From Skermanella pratensis (lineage in GTDB: Bacteria > Pseudomonadota > Alphaproteobacteria > Azospirillales > Azospirillaceae): a DNA stretch of 64,000 nucleotides. Shown in pieces: positions 18,374-26,735 of this stretch; within the stretch, counting starts at the first letter, position 1; every line of letters starts with the position of its first letter. The position numbers were made by a program, and so were the translations under genes. The notes below the pieces were generated by a model that saw only the letters and a program-made list of their open reading frames with translations, ran no database searches and was not told the DNA's origin. The DNA lies in contig NZ_CP030265.1 of NCBI RefSeq assembly GCF_008843145.1, positions 5,201,001-5,265,000 on the forward strand, in the 5' to 3' direction.

Positions 18374-19495
18374 ATGAAGAACAGGTCCAAGAGCCCGCTG
18401 CTGCTGGGCGCCGCGGCGGTCCTGGCGCTGGGCGCCTGCCAGCAGCTCTCCAACGCCGGCACCGCCGTGTCGAACGACCCGGCCGCCGCGGCCCAGGGCG
18501 CCCCGACCCTGGCCGCGGCCGACGCCGACATGCGGTCGGTTCTTCTGGCGTTCCAGGCGCTGGGTCCGAAGCCGATCGAGACCCTGTCCGCCGAGGAGGC
18601 TCGGCGACAGCCGACCATGGCCGACGCGGTCGCGAAGGTCCTGGGGGACGAAGGCCGCAGCGCCGCCCCGGAGACCGTGGCGTCCGTGCGCGACGTCTCC
18701 ATACCGGGACCGGGCGGCGCCCAGCCGGCGCGGATCTATGTTCCCGGTTCGGCCCGGAGCCCCCTGCCCGTCATCGTCTATTACCATGGCGGCGGTTGGG
18801 TGATCGCCGACCTGGACGCCTACGACGCCTCGGCCCGGGCGCTCGCCACCCAGGCCGGCGCTATCGTCGTCTCGGCCGAATACCGCAAGGCGCCGGAATC
18901 GAAGTTCCCGACCGCCCACGAGGACGCCCTGGCGGCCTATCGCTGGACCCAGGTGAACGCCCGCCAGTTCGGCGGCGATCCGGACCGTATCGCCGTGGCG
19001 GGCGAGAGCGCCGGCGGCAACATGGCGATCGGCGTGTCCCGGATGGCCCGGGAACAGGGCCTACAGCCTCCGGTTCACCAAGTCCTGATCTATCCGGTCG
19101 CGGGCAACGACATGGAGACGGAGTCGTACCGGGAGCAGGCGAACGCGAAACCGTTGAACGAAGCCATGATGGGCTGGTTCTTCGACAAGTACCTGCGCAG
19201 TCCGCGCGACGGCAACAATCCGCTGATCAATGTCGTCGATGCGCCGGACCTTGCCGGGCTGCCGCCAACCACGATCGTGACGGCGGAGATCGATCCGCTG
19301 CGGTCGGAAGGCGAGCTGCTGGCCCAACGGCTGCGCAATGCCGGGGTCGAGGTGGCGTCCAACGGCTACGAGGGCGTTACCCACGAGTTCTTCGGCGCGG
19401 CGCCGGTCGTGGAAAAGGCGAAGGAGGCCCAGGCCTATGTCGCCGGCCGGCTGCGCGAGGCGTTCGTCGGGGGCTCGGCCGGGTCGGGCTCCTGA
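18374..19495 (+). CDS. HSL-family (GDXG) esterase, predicted lipoprotein
   Basis: 373 aa from ATG 18374, six bases after the katE stop; a TTG at 18365 overlapping that stop is an alternative. The N-terminus carries a lipobox LALGACQ, so it is probably membrane anchored. The hormone-sensitive-lipase signature is complete: HGGGW oxyanion hole, GESAGGN nucleophile elbow, an aspartate in the EIDPLR segment and a histidine in VTHEFFG. It likely hydrolyses short-chain esters outside the cytoplasm. The Ala-rich linker after the lipobox is typical of anchored enzymes. Confidence 0.9.
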   Translation: MKNRSKSPLLLGAAAVLALGACQQLSNAGTAVSNDPAAAAQGAPTLAAADADMRSVLLAFQALGPKPIETLSAEEARRQPTMADAVAKVLGDEGRSAAPETVASVRDVSIPGPGGAQPARIYVPGSARSPLPVIVYYHGGGWVIADLDAYDASARALATQAGAIVVSAEYRKAPESKFPTAHEDALAAYRWTQVNARQFGGDPDRIAVAGESAGGNMAIGVSRMAREQGLQPPVHQVLIYPVAGNDMETESYREQANAKPLNEAMMGWFFDKYLRSPRDGNNPLINVVDAPDLAGLPPTTIVTAEIDPLRSEGELLAQRLRNAGVEVASNGYEGVTHEFFGAAPVVEKAKEAQAYVAGRLREAFVGGSAGSGS

Positions 19496-19526
19496 GATTA
19501 CACAGCGATCGGATTGAGGCGGGACG

Positions 19527-20548
19527 ATGAAGCGGACGGTACTGACTGCACTGGCCTTGGGCATGATCCTGACCGGGGGCCGCTGGCGCCGGTACGGTCC
19601 GCCTCGGCCGATCCGATGCTGGCGGACTTCGACTATCCCTACGAGGTGAAGCGGTTCGAGTTCACCTCGCAGGGCCAGCCGCTGTCCATGGCCTACATGG
19701 ACGTCCCGCCGGTCAATGCCGGGAACGGCGGGACGGTCGTCCTGCTCCACGGCAAGAATTTCTGCGGCGCCACGTGGGAAAGCGTGATCAAGCCGCTGAC
19801 CCTCGCGGGCTACCGGGTCGTCGTTCCCGACCAGGTGGGATTCTGCAAGTCGACCAAGCCGCGGGCCTACCAGTACGGCTTCCATCAGCTCGCCGCCAAT
19901 ACCCATGCCTTGCTGGAGCAGGCCGGCGTCCGTCGCCCCATCGTCATGGGGCATTCCATGGGCGGCATGCTGGCCATGCGCTATGCCCTGATGTACCCGG
20001 ACCGCACATCGGGCTTGGTGCTGGTCAACCCGATCGGGCTGGAGGACTGGAAGGCGGAAGGCGTGCCGGTGGTCACCGTGGACCAGCTCTACCAGTCGGA
20101 GCTGAAGACCGATTTCGGCAGCATCAAGGAATACCAGCGGACCACCTACTATGCCGGCGACTGGAGGCCCGGATATGACCGCTGGGTGGAGATGCTGGCC
20201 GGCATGTACCAGGGCGATGGCCGCGACCTGGTCGCCTGGAACCAGGCGCTGACCTCCGACATGGTGTTCATGCAGCCCGTGGTGCACGAGCTTCAGAACA
20301 TCCGGGTGCCGACCCTGTTGATGATCGGCGAGCGCGACACCACCGCGATCGGCAAGAACCGCGCGGAGCCCGACGTCGCCGCCCGCCTGGGCCGCTATGC
20401 CGATCTGGGGCGCCGGGCCGCGGAGCGTATCCGCGACGCGCGGCTGGTGACCTTCCCGGATCTCGGCCACTCGCCGCAGGTCCAGGCGCCGGAGGAGTTC
20501 AATGCCGCCCTGCTGGAAAACCTGGAGCAGGTGAGCGCGCTGGAATGA
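19527..20548 (+). pseudogene. Exported alpha/beta-hydrolase with signal peptide out of frame (one-base deletion in a G-run)
   Basis: ATG 19527 begins a good signal peptide (MKRTVLTALALGMILTG), but at 19575-19579 a run of five G is one base short. One more G would read straight into GPLAPVRSASADPML and the 310-residue hydrolase frame, which is intact to 20548. That frame has HGKNFCG, the nucleophile elbow GHSMGG, an aspartate in IGERDTT and the histidine in FPDLGHSPQ. In the sequence as given the enzyme could be made only from a start without the signal peptide (TTG 19514, or ATG 19616). This may be a sequencing error, a recent mutation or phase variation. Confidence 0.75.
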
Positions 20549-20558
20549 GAGGAACGTT

Positions 20559-20834
20559 ATGACGGAACAGGTGACCGACAACCCGGCCAGGAGCCGGTAC
20601 GAACTGGACGTGGACGGCAGGACCGTCTTCGCCAATTACCGCCGGGTCGGCTCCACCCTGCAGATTCCCTATGTGGAAGCGCCCCCGTCCCTGCGGGGAA
20701 CGGGGGCGGCCGGGAGGCTGATGCGCGGCGTCATGGAAACCGCGCGGAGCGAGGGGATGAAGGTCGTGCCGATCTGCAGCTACGCCGCGGCGTGGATCCG
20801 GCGCCACCCGGAGTTCCACGACCTGCTGGCGTAA
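20559..20834 (+). CDS. Small GNAT-like acetyltransferase (YjdJ/NATD1 type)
   Basis: A 91-aa protein of the short GNAT family. The acetyl-CoA-binding stretch reads PPSLRGTGAAGRLMRGVMETAR, followed by VVPICSYAAAWIRRHPEF, which is the hallmark of the YjdJ/NATD1 group with its central cysteine. The substrate of these proteins is not established. It starts 10 bp after the hydrolase stop with GAGAGGAACG as ribosome site, so it is likely translated from the same message. Confidence 0.9.
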   Translation: MTEQVTDNPARSRYELDVDGRTVFANYRRVGSTLQIPYVEAPPSLRGTGAAGRLMRGVMETARSEGMKVVPICSYAAAWIRRHPEFHDLLA

Positions 20835-20845
20835 CGGAACAGCCT

Positions 20846-21973
20846 TCAGATGTAGTACTGGGCCAGCGGCGCGAAGCCGTTGAAGTTGACCGAGGCGTAG
20901 GTGGTCGTATAGGCGCCGGCCGCGTGGATCCGGATGCGGTCGCCGATCGCCAGGTCGAGCGGGAGCTGGTAGTCGGCCCTCTCGTACAGCACGTCGGCGC
21001 TGTCGCAGGTCGGGCCGGCCAGGATCACGGAGTCGGTGGCGCCGGACCGGGTCGTGACGATCGGGTACTGGATCGCCTCGTCCATCGTCTCGGCCAGGCC
21101 GCCGAACTTGCCGATGTCCAGGTAGACCCAGCGGCGGTTGTCGTTGGCCGACTTGGTCGAGATCAGGACGACTTCGCTTTCGATCACGCCGGCATTGCCG
21201 ACCATGCTGCGGCCCGGCTCGACGATGGTCTCGGGGATGCGGTTGCCGAAATGTCGTCGGAGCGAGTCCAGGATGGCGTTGCCGTAGGCCTCCGACTCGG
21301 GCACGTCGCTGCGGTAGCGGGTCGCGAAACCGCCGCCGAGATTGACCATGCTGAGCGTGATGCCGAGCGCTTCCAGGTCATGGAACATCTCGGCCACGGT
21401 GCGCAGCGCGGTGTCCCACTGGGTCGGGTCCTTCTGCTGGCTGCCGACGTGGAACGACACGCCGTAGGGCACCAGCCCCTTGCCCGCGGCGGCGATCAGA
21501 AGTGCCCGCGCCATGGCGGGGTCGCAACCGAACTTGCGCGACAGCGGCCATTCGGCACCCTCGCCCGAAGTCAGGATGCGGCAGAATACCCGGCTGCCGG
21601 GAGCCGACTCCGCGATCTTGTCCAGCTCGCCGATGCTGTCGAAGGCGAACAGGCGGACGCCCAGCTCGTAGGCCTTGGCGATGTCGCGCTGCTTCTTGAT
21701 CGTGTTGCCGTAGGAAATCCGCTCCGCCGTGGCGCCGGCGGCCAGCACCATCTCGATCTCGGGCACGCTCGCGGTGTCGAAGGACGAGCCGCGCTCGACC
21801 AGCAGCGACAGGATCTCCGGCGCCGGGTTCGCCTTGACCGCGTAGTAGATCTTCGCGTCGGGCAGTGCGGCGGTCAGCGACCTGAAATTCTCGTCCACGA
21901 TATCGAGGTCGACCACCAGGCACGGAGTTGCAGGCTGCTGCTCCGCGAAAAAACGAGCAATCTTCTCGTTCAT
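20846..21973 (-). CDS. Ornithine (or lysine/ornithine) decarboxylase, alanine-racemase fold
   Basis: A 375-aa fold-III PLP decarboxylase that makes putrescine, entry to polyamine synthesis. The PLP lysine is Lys-47 in YYAVKAN; the glycine loop MVNLGGGFAT, the EPGRSMV phosphate-binding stretch and the catalytic Cys-323 in GPTCDSADVLYE are all present. Length and motifs match eukaryotic-type ODC rather than the long E. coli SpeC. Specificity for ornithine versus lysine cannot be read reliably. Start ATG 21973 follows GGGAG. The upstream leader holds a small ORF and alternative hairpins, so translation or transcription is probably regulated there. Confidence 0.93.
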   Translation of the reverse strand: MNEKIARFFAEQQPATPCLVVDLDIVDENFRSLTAALPDAKIYYAVKANPAPEILSLLVERGSSFDTASVPEIEMVLAAGATAERISYGNTIKKQRDIAKAYELGVRLFAFDSIGELDKIAESAPGSRVFCRILTSGEGAEWPLSRKFGCDPAMARALLIAAAGKGLVPYGVSFHVGSQQKDPTQWDTALRTVAEMFHDLEALGITLSMVNLGGGFATRYRSDVPESEAYGNAILDSLRRHFGNRIPETIVEPGRSMVGNAGVIESEVVLISTKSANDNRRWVYLDIGKFGGLAETMDEAIQYPIVTTRSGATDSVILAGPTCDSADVLYERADYQLPLDLAIGDRIRIHAAGAYTTTYASVNFNGFAPLAQYYI

Positions 21974-22026
21974 CTCAGTCTCCCGAGAACCAGAAAGGAG
22001 TGATGTGATGGGTGTGTGGAGTACGG

Positions 22027-22152
22027 TCAGGCCGCTGTCGGCGCCGATGCGCAGACTGAACCCTCAGACCCGGTGGGGTCTGCACACAATCGACCGAGAT
22101 GCGTGATATGAGGCGGATGGGCGTGCGGCCCACCGACAACAACATGAAACAT
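22027..22152 (-). CDS. Candidate 41-aa leader peptide of the ornithine decarboxylase gene
   Basis: The ATG at 22152 has an ideal GGAGG five bases upstream and ends at a TGA 53 bp before the decarboxylase start. The product is rich in His and Pro near its start (FHVVVGGPHAHPPHITHLGRL). The second half of the ORF encodes competing RNA hairpins. Enterobacterial speF is controlled by an ornithine-sensing leader peptide (SpeFL), from published knowledge; no homology is claimed, only the same layout. Conservation in related genomes has not been checked. Confidence 0.5.
   Translation of the reverse strand: MFHVVVGGPHAHPPHITHLGRLCADPTGSEGSVCASAPTAA
22051..22083 (-). promoter_or_regulatory. Mutually exclusive hairpins in the decarboxylase leader
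   Basis: CAGACCC (22065-22071) can pair perfectly with GGGTCTG (22076-22082). Alternatively GCAGAC (22051-22056) can pair with GTCTGC (22078-22083). Both use 22078-22082, so only one stem can form at a time, the usual architecture of an attenuator or translational switch. Both lie inside the small leader ORF, where a stalled ribosome could choose between them. Confidence 0.45.
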
Positions 22153-22319
22153 CGTATCCTCCAAGACGCCGCCTTGCTTAAGGGACGGTCGGGGGTTACA
22201 CGTTCGTCGTTGCATAACCCCACTTGGAAGAACCGTGGGGGCCAGGGGCACGTGCTAGCGCGGAGCGATCTGATACACTGAAACCCCTCCGCGCAAAAGG
22301 GTAAAATCGACCTCCGGAG

Positions 22320-22354
22320 AAAAAAAATTCCAGGGCGAAGCATCGCCGCCCCGG
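22320..22354 (-). terminator. Intrinsic terminator of the aminotransferase gene
   Basis: On the minus strand CCGGGGCG pairs with CGCCCTGG (one G-U pair) around a nine-base loop and is followed by AATTTTTTTT. It starts about 10 bp after the aminotransferase stop codon and separates that gene from the decarboxylase leader. Confidence 0.85.
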
Positions 22355-22363
22355 CCAAGGGTT

Positions 22364-23533
22364 TCAGGCCGAGGCCGCATGCTCCGCGATGCGCCGGGCA
22401 GCTTCCTCGATCCGCCCGTCGGGAGCGGCCAGCGAAATCCGAAGATGCCCGGCGGCGCTGGGGCCGAAGCCGTCGCACGGCAGGACCGCCACTCCCTGCC
22501 GCTCCAGCAGGCCCTGGGCGAAGGCGTCGGAGGTGCGGCCGGTGCCACGCACGTCCAGCAGGACGAACATGCCGCCCTCCGGCAGGGACGCGCGCAGGCC
22601 GGGGACGTTTTCCAACAGGGAAACCATGATGCCGGCGCGGCGCCGGTACGCCGCGGCCATTTCGCCCACCTCCGGGCAGTCCGCCGTGAGCGCCGCCAGC
22701 GCGCCGTCCTGGATGAAGGGCGGCCCGCCGTAGAGCATGCACAGCACCAGCCGCGTCAGGTGGCCGGCCAGCGCCGCCGGCCCGATGATCCAGCCGAACC
22801 GGAAGCCCGGCACCGCGTGCGACTTGGACAGGCTGGAGACCACCACGGTGCGCTCCGCCATGTCCGGAAGGCTGCGCGGGCTGACATGGGGTCCCGCATA
22901 GGCCAGGTCGGCATAGACCTCGTCCGACAGCAGCCACAGGTCGTGGCGCCGGCAGAAATCGGCCGCGGCCTCGACCTCGGCGCGGGTCATCACGGCGCCG
23001 GTCGGGTTGTGCGGGCTGTTGAGCCACAGCACCCGCGTGCGCGGCGTCACGGCGCGCTCCAGGTCTTCCGCGTCGAGATGGAAGCCCCGCTCCGGACGCA
23101 GCGCCACGTTGACGATCGCCGCCCCCGCGGCACCGGCGACCGCCTCGTAGGTCGCGTACATCGGCTCCGGCACGATCACCTCGTCGCCCGGCCCGGCCAA
23201 GCACTGCATCGCGCAATAGAGTCCGGCCTGGGCGCCGGGCACGACCACCACGTCGTCGGCCACGGTCGGCGTCCCGGTACGCTCCTGATGGCGGACGGCG
23301 ATCGCGGCGCGGACCTCGGGATAACCCACGATCGGCGAGTAGGTCGTGCGTCCCGCCTTCAGCGACTCGACCGCCGCGTCGATCACCCGGGCCGGCGGGG
23401 GCATGTCGGGGTCGCCGACGGTCAGCATGATGACGTCCCGCCCCTGCCGGGCCAGCTCGCGGGCGCGCCAGTGGATGCTCCAGGCGTCCGAGCCCTTGCC
23501 GGAAATCCGATCGACCAGGGGAGAGAACCGCAT
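22364..23533 (-). CDS. Class I/II pyridoxal-phosphate aminotransferase
   Basis: 389 aa from ATG 23533, preceded by AAGGAG; an upstream in-frame extension is unlikely. The fold type I features are complete: substrate loop near SPIVGYPEVR, NSPHNPTGAV, DEVYADLAY and the PLP-binding lysine in SSLSKSHAVPGFRFG; the C-terminal arginine is in HLRISLA. Family members transaminate aspartate, aromatic or branched amino acids, and some regenerate methionine from its 2-oxo acid. The substrate is not readable, but the divergent neighbour mtnK suggests the methionine salvage role as one option. Confidence 0.88.
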   Translation of the reverse strand: MRFSPLVDRISGKGSDAWSIHWRARELARQGRDVIMLTVGDPDMPPPARVIDAAVESLKAGRTTYSPIVGYPEVRAAIAVRHQERTGTPTVADDVVVVPGAQAGLYCAMQCLAGPGDEVIVPEPMYATYEAVAGAAGAAIVNVALRPERGFHLDAEDLERAVTPRTRVLWLNSPHNPTGAVMTRAEVEAAADFCRRHDLWLLSDEVYADLAYAGPHVSPRSLPDMAERTVVVSSLSKSHAVPGFRFGWIIGPAALAGHLTRLVLCMLYGGPPFIQDGALAALTADCPEVGEMAAAYRRRAGIMVSLLENVPGLRASLPEGGMFVLLDVRGTGRTSDAFAQGLLERQGVAVLPCDGFGPSAAGHLRISLAAPDGRIEEAARRIAEHAASA

Positions 23534-23691
23534 CGCCAACGCTCCTTCGCTTATCAATTCCAAGGCAGGCAAGACCAAACCGGGGGATTCATCAACCACT
23601 CATAGCGCGAAGCCGGGTTGCGGTTGCCAAGCTTGACCGGACGCCGGAAACTCTTCCCGAAAACAAGAAAAGCCGGATAGGAGATGGCCCC

Positions 23692-24999
23692 GTGACGCTG
23701 GACACCGACACCCCGACCAATCGCCCCCTGGAGACCCCGCCCGGATACCGCGCCCTGGACGATGCCGGCCTGCCCCGATACCTGGCGGGGATCGACGCCG
23801 TGACTGCCCGCCTGGGCGGCGGCCCCGCGGACTGGCGGGTCCGCGAGGTCGGCGACGGCAACCTGAACCTGGTGTTCATCGTCACCGGCCCGGACGGCGG
23901 GGTCGCGGTCAAGCAGGCCCTGCCCTATGTCCGGCTGGTCGGCGAGAGCTGGCCGCTGCCGCTGAGCCGCGCCTTCTTCGAGCACGAGGCGCTGGTGGCG
24001 CAGCGCGCCGCGGCGCCGGCGCAGACGCCCGGACTGTTTCATTACGATCACGAAATGGCCCTGACCGTGATGGAGCTGCTACGGCCGCACGTCATCATGC
24101 GGAAGGGCCTGGCGGCGGGCATCCGCTACCCGCGCTTCGCCGGCGACGTCGCCCATTTCATGGCCCATACGCTGTTCGGCACCTCCGACCTGGCGCTGCC
24201 CGCCGCCGAGAAGAAGCGGCGGATGGCGGTGTTCTGCGGCAATACCGCCCTGTGCCGGATCACCGAGGACCTGATCTTCACCGATCCCTACCGGGTCGCC
24301 GAGCTGAACCGCTGGACTTCCCCCCAGCTCGACGGGATCGCCGCCGAATTCCGCGCCGACACGGCCGCCAAGGCCGCCGTCTCGGAGCTGAAAGGAAAGT
24401 TCCTGACCTGTGCCGAGGCGATGATCCACGGCGACCTGCACACCGGGTCGATCATGGTGACCGAGTCGGACACCCGGGTGATCGACCCGGAGTTCGCCTT
24501 CTACGGCCCCATGGGGTTCGATGTCGGGGCGGTGATCGGCAACCTGCTGCTGGCCTTCTTCGCCCAGGCCGGCCACGAGACCGACTCCGACCGGCGCGAC
24601 GGTTACCGGGCCTGGATCCTCGACCAGGTGCGGGAAGTCTGGACCCGTTTCGAGGCGACTTTCCTGGAGCTGTGGCGGAACCAACCGACCGGCGATCTCT
24701 ATCCGGCCGGCCTGTTCGCCGACGCCGCCGGGCAGGCGGAGCTGGAACGCGTCCGGACCGCCTACATGGCGCGGCTGTTCTCCGATTCGGTGGGCTTCGC
24801 CGCCGCCAAGATGATCCGTCGCATCCTGGGCCTGGCCCATATCGAGGAGCTGGAGACCATCGCCGATCCGGACCTGCGCGCGGCCTGCGAAACCGGGGCG
24901 CTTCGGCTGGCGCGCGACATGCTGGTCAACCGAGGCAGCTACGGGACGATCGGCGACGTTACCACGGCGGCACCCTCCTTCCTGGAAAAAAGGAATTAA
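23692..24999 (+). CDS. mtnK: S-methyl-5-thioribose kinase
   Basis: 435 aa starting at GTG 23692 (GGATAGGAG upstream). This cytosolic kinase phosphorylates methylthioribose with ATP, a step in recycling the methylthioadenosine formed during polyamine synthesis. Visible motifs are the glycine-rich VGDGNLNLVF, the lysine in VAVKQALP, the catalytic HGDLHTGSIMV and the metal-binding DPEFAFYGPMGFD, which is specific for MTR kinases. It is divergent from the aminotransferase gene. No mtnA is adjacent. Confidence 0.92.
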   Translation: MTLDTDTPTNRPLETPPGYRALDDAGLPRYLAGIDAVTARLGGGPADWRVREVGDGNLNLVFIVTGPDGGVAVKQALPYVRLVGESWPLPLSRAFFEHEALVAQRAAAPAQTPGLFHYDHEMALTVMELLRPHVIMRKGLAAGIRYPRFAGDVAHFMAHTLFGTSDLALPAAEKKRRMAVFCGNTALCRITEDLIFTDPYRVAELNRWTSPQLDGIAAEFRADTAAKAAVSELKGKFLTCAEAMIHGDLHTGSIMVTESDTRVIDPEFAFYGPMGFDVGAVIGNLLLAFFAQAGHETDSDRRDGYRAWILDQVREVWTRFEATFLELWRNQPTGDLYPAGLFADAAGQAELERVRTAYMARLFSDSVGFAAAKMIRRILGLAHIEELETIADPDLRAACETGALRLARDMLVNRGSYGTIGDVTTAAPSFLEKRN

Positions 25000-25129
25000 T
25001 CCACTTGCGGAACGATCTGTTGCCTCACCGTAACCGCCTCTGGCGCAAAGGATTTTCCCCGAGCGCCGGTTTCAGGGACCCAAGTCGTTGTCACGGCACC
25101 TAAATTTCGCCACTTTCCGCCCCTATATC

Positions 25130-25278
25130 CGTCCCATGCGGAGGGCCCCTACAGCGCGGTCACCAAGACCGACGAAAAGCCCTTCACGCAGGCGCCCTCA
25201 TTAATGGGCGTCTCCAGCCCGGCCCCGGCTGGATCTATCGGCCACCGCATGAGCCCCCCGCGGTGGCCGTTTTCTTTT
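25130..25278 (+). ncRNA. Candidate structured RNA ending in an intrinsic terminator
   Basis: In the 307-bp gap between mtnK and xth three hairpins follow one another: CGCCC/GGGCG (25193-25210), CCAGCC/GGCTGG (25214-25232) and a 9-bp GGCCACCGC/GCGGTGGCC (25240-25268) followed directly by GTTTTCTTTT. A CTATAT box lies at about 25122, though no good -35 element is placed correctly. It could be an independent small RNA or simply the 3' end of the mtnK message. The 5' end given is arbitrary. Confidence 0.35.
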
Positions 25279-25306
25279 CCGGCTCCGGAAGCGGCCGCCG
25301 GCTTCC

Positions 25307-26098
25307 CTATACGTCCAGATCGATCAGCACCGGGACATGGTCGGACGGCTTCGGCTCCCAGCCGCGCGCCTCGCGCAGGACCTCGTGGCCCCGCAGGCTG
25401 CCGGCCAGCGGCTCGGTAACCCAGATATGGTCCAGCCGGCGCCCGCGGTCGGCGGCCGACCAGTCCTTCGCGCGATAGCTCCACCAGGTGTAGAGCTTCC
25501 GGTCGTCCGGCACGAAGCGGCGCACCGCATCCACCCAGCCGACCGACCGCTGCATCTCATTCAGCCGCTCGACCTCCGCCGGAGTGTGGGAGACGACGTC
25601 GAGCATCTGCTTGTGCGACCAGACGTCGTGCTCCAGCGGCGCCACGTTGAAGTCCCCGACCACGACCATCGGCCGGTCCGGCGTCCGCTCGGCCGCCCAC
25701 CATGCCGTCATCTCGTCCAGGAAGCGCAGCTTGTGCTCGAACTTGGGGTTGACCGCCGGATCGGGAACGTCCCCGCCCGAGGGGATGTAGACGCTGTGGA
25801 TCTCGATCCCGTCGACCACGGAGATGGCATGGCGGCAGTCCTGGCGCTCGCACCAGTGCCGCACGCATCCGCCGGCGAGCGGCCGGCGCGACAGGATCGC
25901 GACGCCGTTGTAGCCCTTCATGCCGTGGACCTGGGCATGGACGTAGCCGCGCTCCGCCAGGGGCGCCAGGGGAAAGGTCTCGTCGACCGTCTTGGTTTCC
26001 TGAAGGCAGATGACGTCGGGGTTCTTCTCGTCGATCAGGCGCAGCAGGAGGTCCAGCCGCAGCCGGACGGAGTTGATGTTCCAGGTGGCGATACGCAA
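25307..26098 (-). CDS. xth: Exodeoxyribonuclease III
   Basis: 263 aa beginning at TTG 26098 so that the protein starts with the family-typical (M)RIATWNINSVRLR; the longer frame upstream is not homologous. It is an AP-endonuclease/3'-5' exonuclease of base-excision repair. Catalytic landmarks are the N in WNINS, E in CLQETK, D and N in VVGDFNVAP, and the D-H pair in PSDHVPV. The length fits the family (about 260). It has no cotranscribed partner. Confidence 0.95.
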   Translation of the reverse strand: MRIATWNINSVRLRLDLLLRLIDEKNPDVICLQETKTVDETFPLAPLAERGYVHAQVHGMKGYNGVAILSRRPLAGGCVRHWCERQDCRHAISVVDGIEIHSVYIPSGGDVPDPAVNPKFEHKLRFLDEMTAWWAAERTPDRPMVVVGDFNVAPLEHDVWSHKQMLDVVSHTPAEVERLNEMQRSVGWVDAVRRFVPDDRKLYTWWSYRAKDWSAADRGRRLDHIWVTEPLAGSLRGHEVLREARGWEPKPSDHVPVLIDLDV

Positions 26099-26274
26099 GG
26101 CGGGCTCGGAACGGAAACGGGACGGGACGGGGTGGCGCGGCACCATACAGCATCGCGCCCCGGCCGTGCCGGAATAATCCGCACCCGGCGAGGCGCATCG
26201 AGCGCCGGCCCTTGACATTCCCTGTCGCAGACCCGAATTACCATCTCATTGGATGGTGAACGGATGGAGATGAG

Positions 26275-26694
26275 ATGGCGAACAATGTTCAGGACATCCG
26301 GCCGAAGGGGCCGGACAGCGAGAAGATCACGATCAACCTGGGCTACGTGGACCTGGGGCACGTCGATCTGCTGGTGCAGGAGGGGTTCTACTCCAACCGG
26401 ACCGACTTCATCCGGACCGCCATTCGCAACCAGATCGAGCGCCACGCCGACGTCGTCCGGCAGGCGGTGACCCGCAAGAGCGTGGATCTCGGCCTTCGGC
26501 ACTTCACCCGCGCGGATCTCGAAGCGGCGCGGGATGCCGGGCAGATGCTCGACGTCCGCATCCTGGGACTGGCGACCATCGCCCAGGACGTCACGCCCGA
26601 ACTGGCCCGCGCCACCATCGCCTCGCTCACCGTCCTGGGCGCCCTGCATGCCAGCGCCGCCGTCAAGTCGGCCCTGGCCGACCGCATCAAGTAA
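26275..26694 (+). CDS. CopG/ribbon-helix-helix transcriptional regulator
   Basis: A 139-aa protein whose first half is a ribbon-helix-helix domain: the strand EKITINLGYVDLG, then VDLLVQEGFYSNRTDFIRTAIRNQIERH. The second half (VRILGLATIAQDVTPELARATIASLTVLG) is the companion domain seen in the alphaproteobacterial regulators that precede PHB-depolymerase-type esterases. It is 41 bp upstream of such an esterase and probably controls it and itself. GGAGATGAG forms the ribosome site. Confidence 0.85.
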   Translation: MANNVQDIRPKGPDSEKITINLGYVDLGHVDLLVQEGFYSNRTDFIRTAIRNQIERHADVVRQAVTRKSVDLGLRHFTRADLEAARDAGQMLDVRILGLATIAQDVTPELARATIASLTVLGALHASAAVKSALADRIK

Positions 26695-26735
26695 CGCCTC
26701 CCCGGCCCGACTTCCGGGAACAGAAAGCACCCGAC

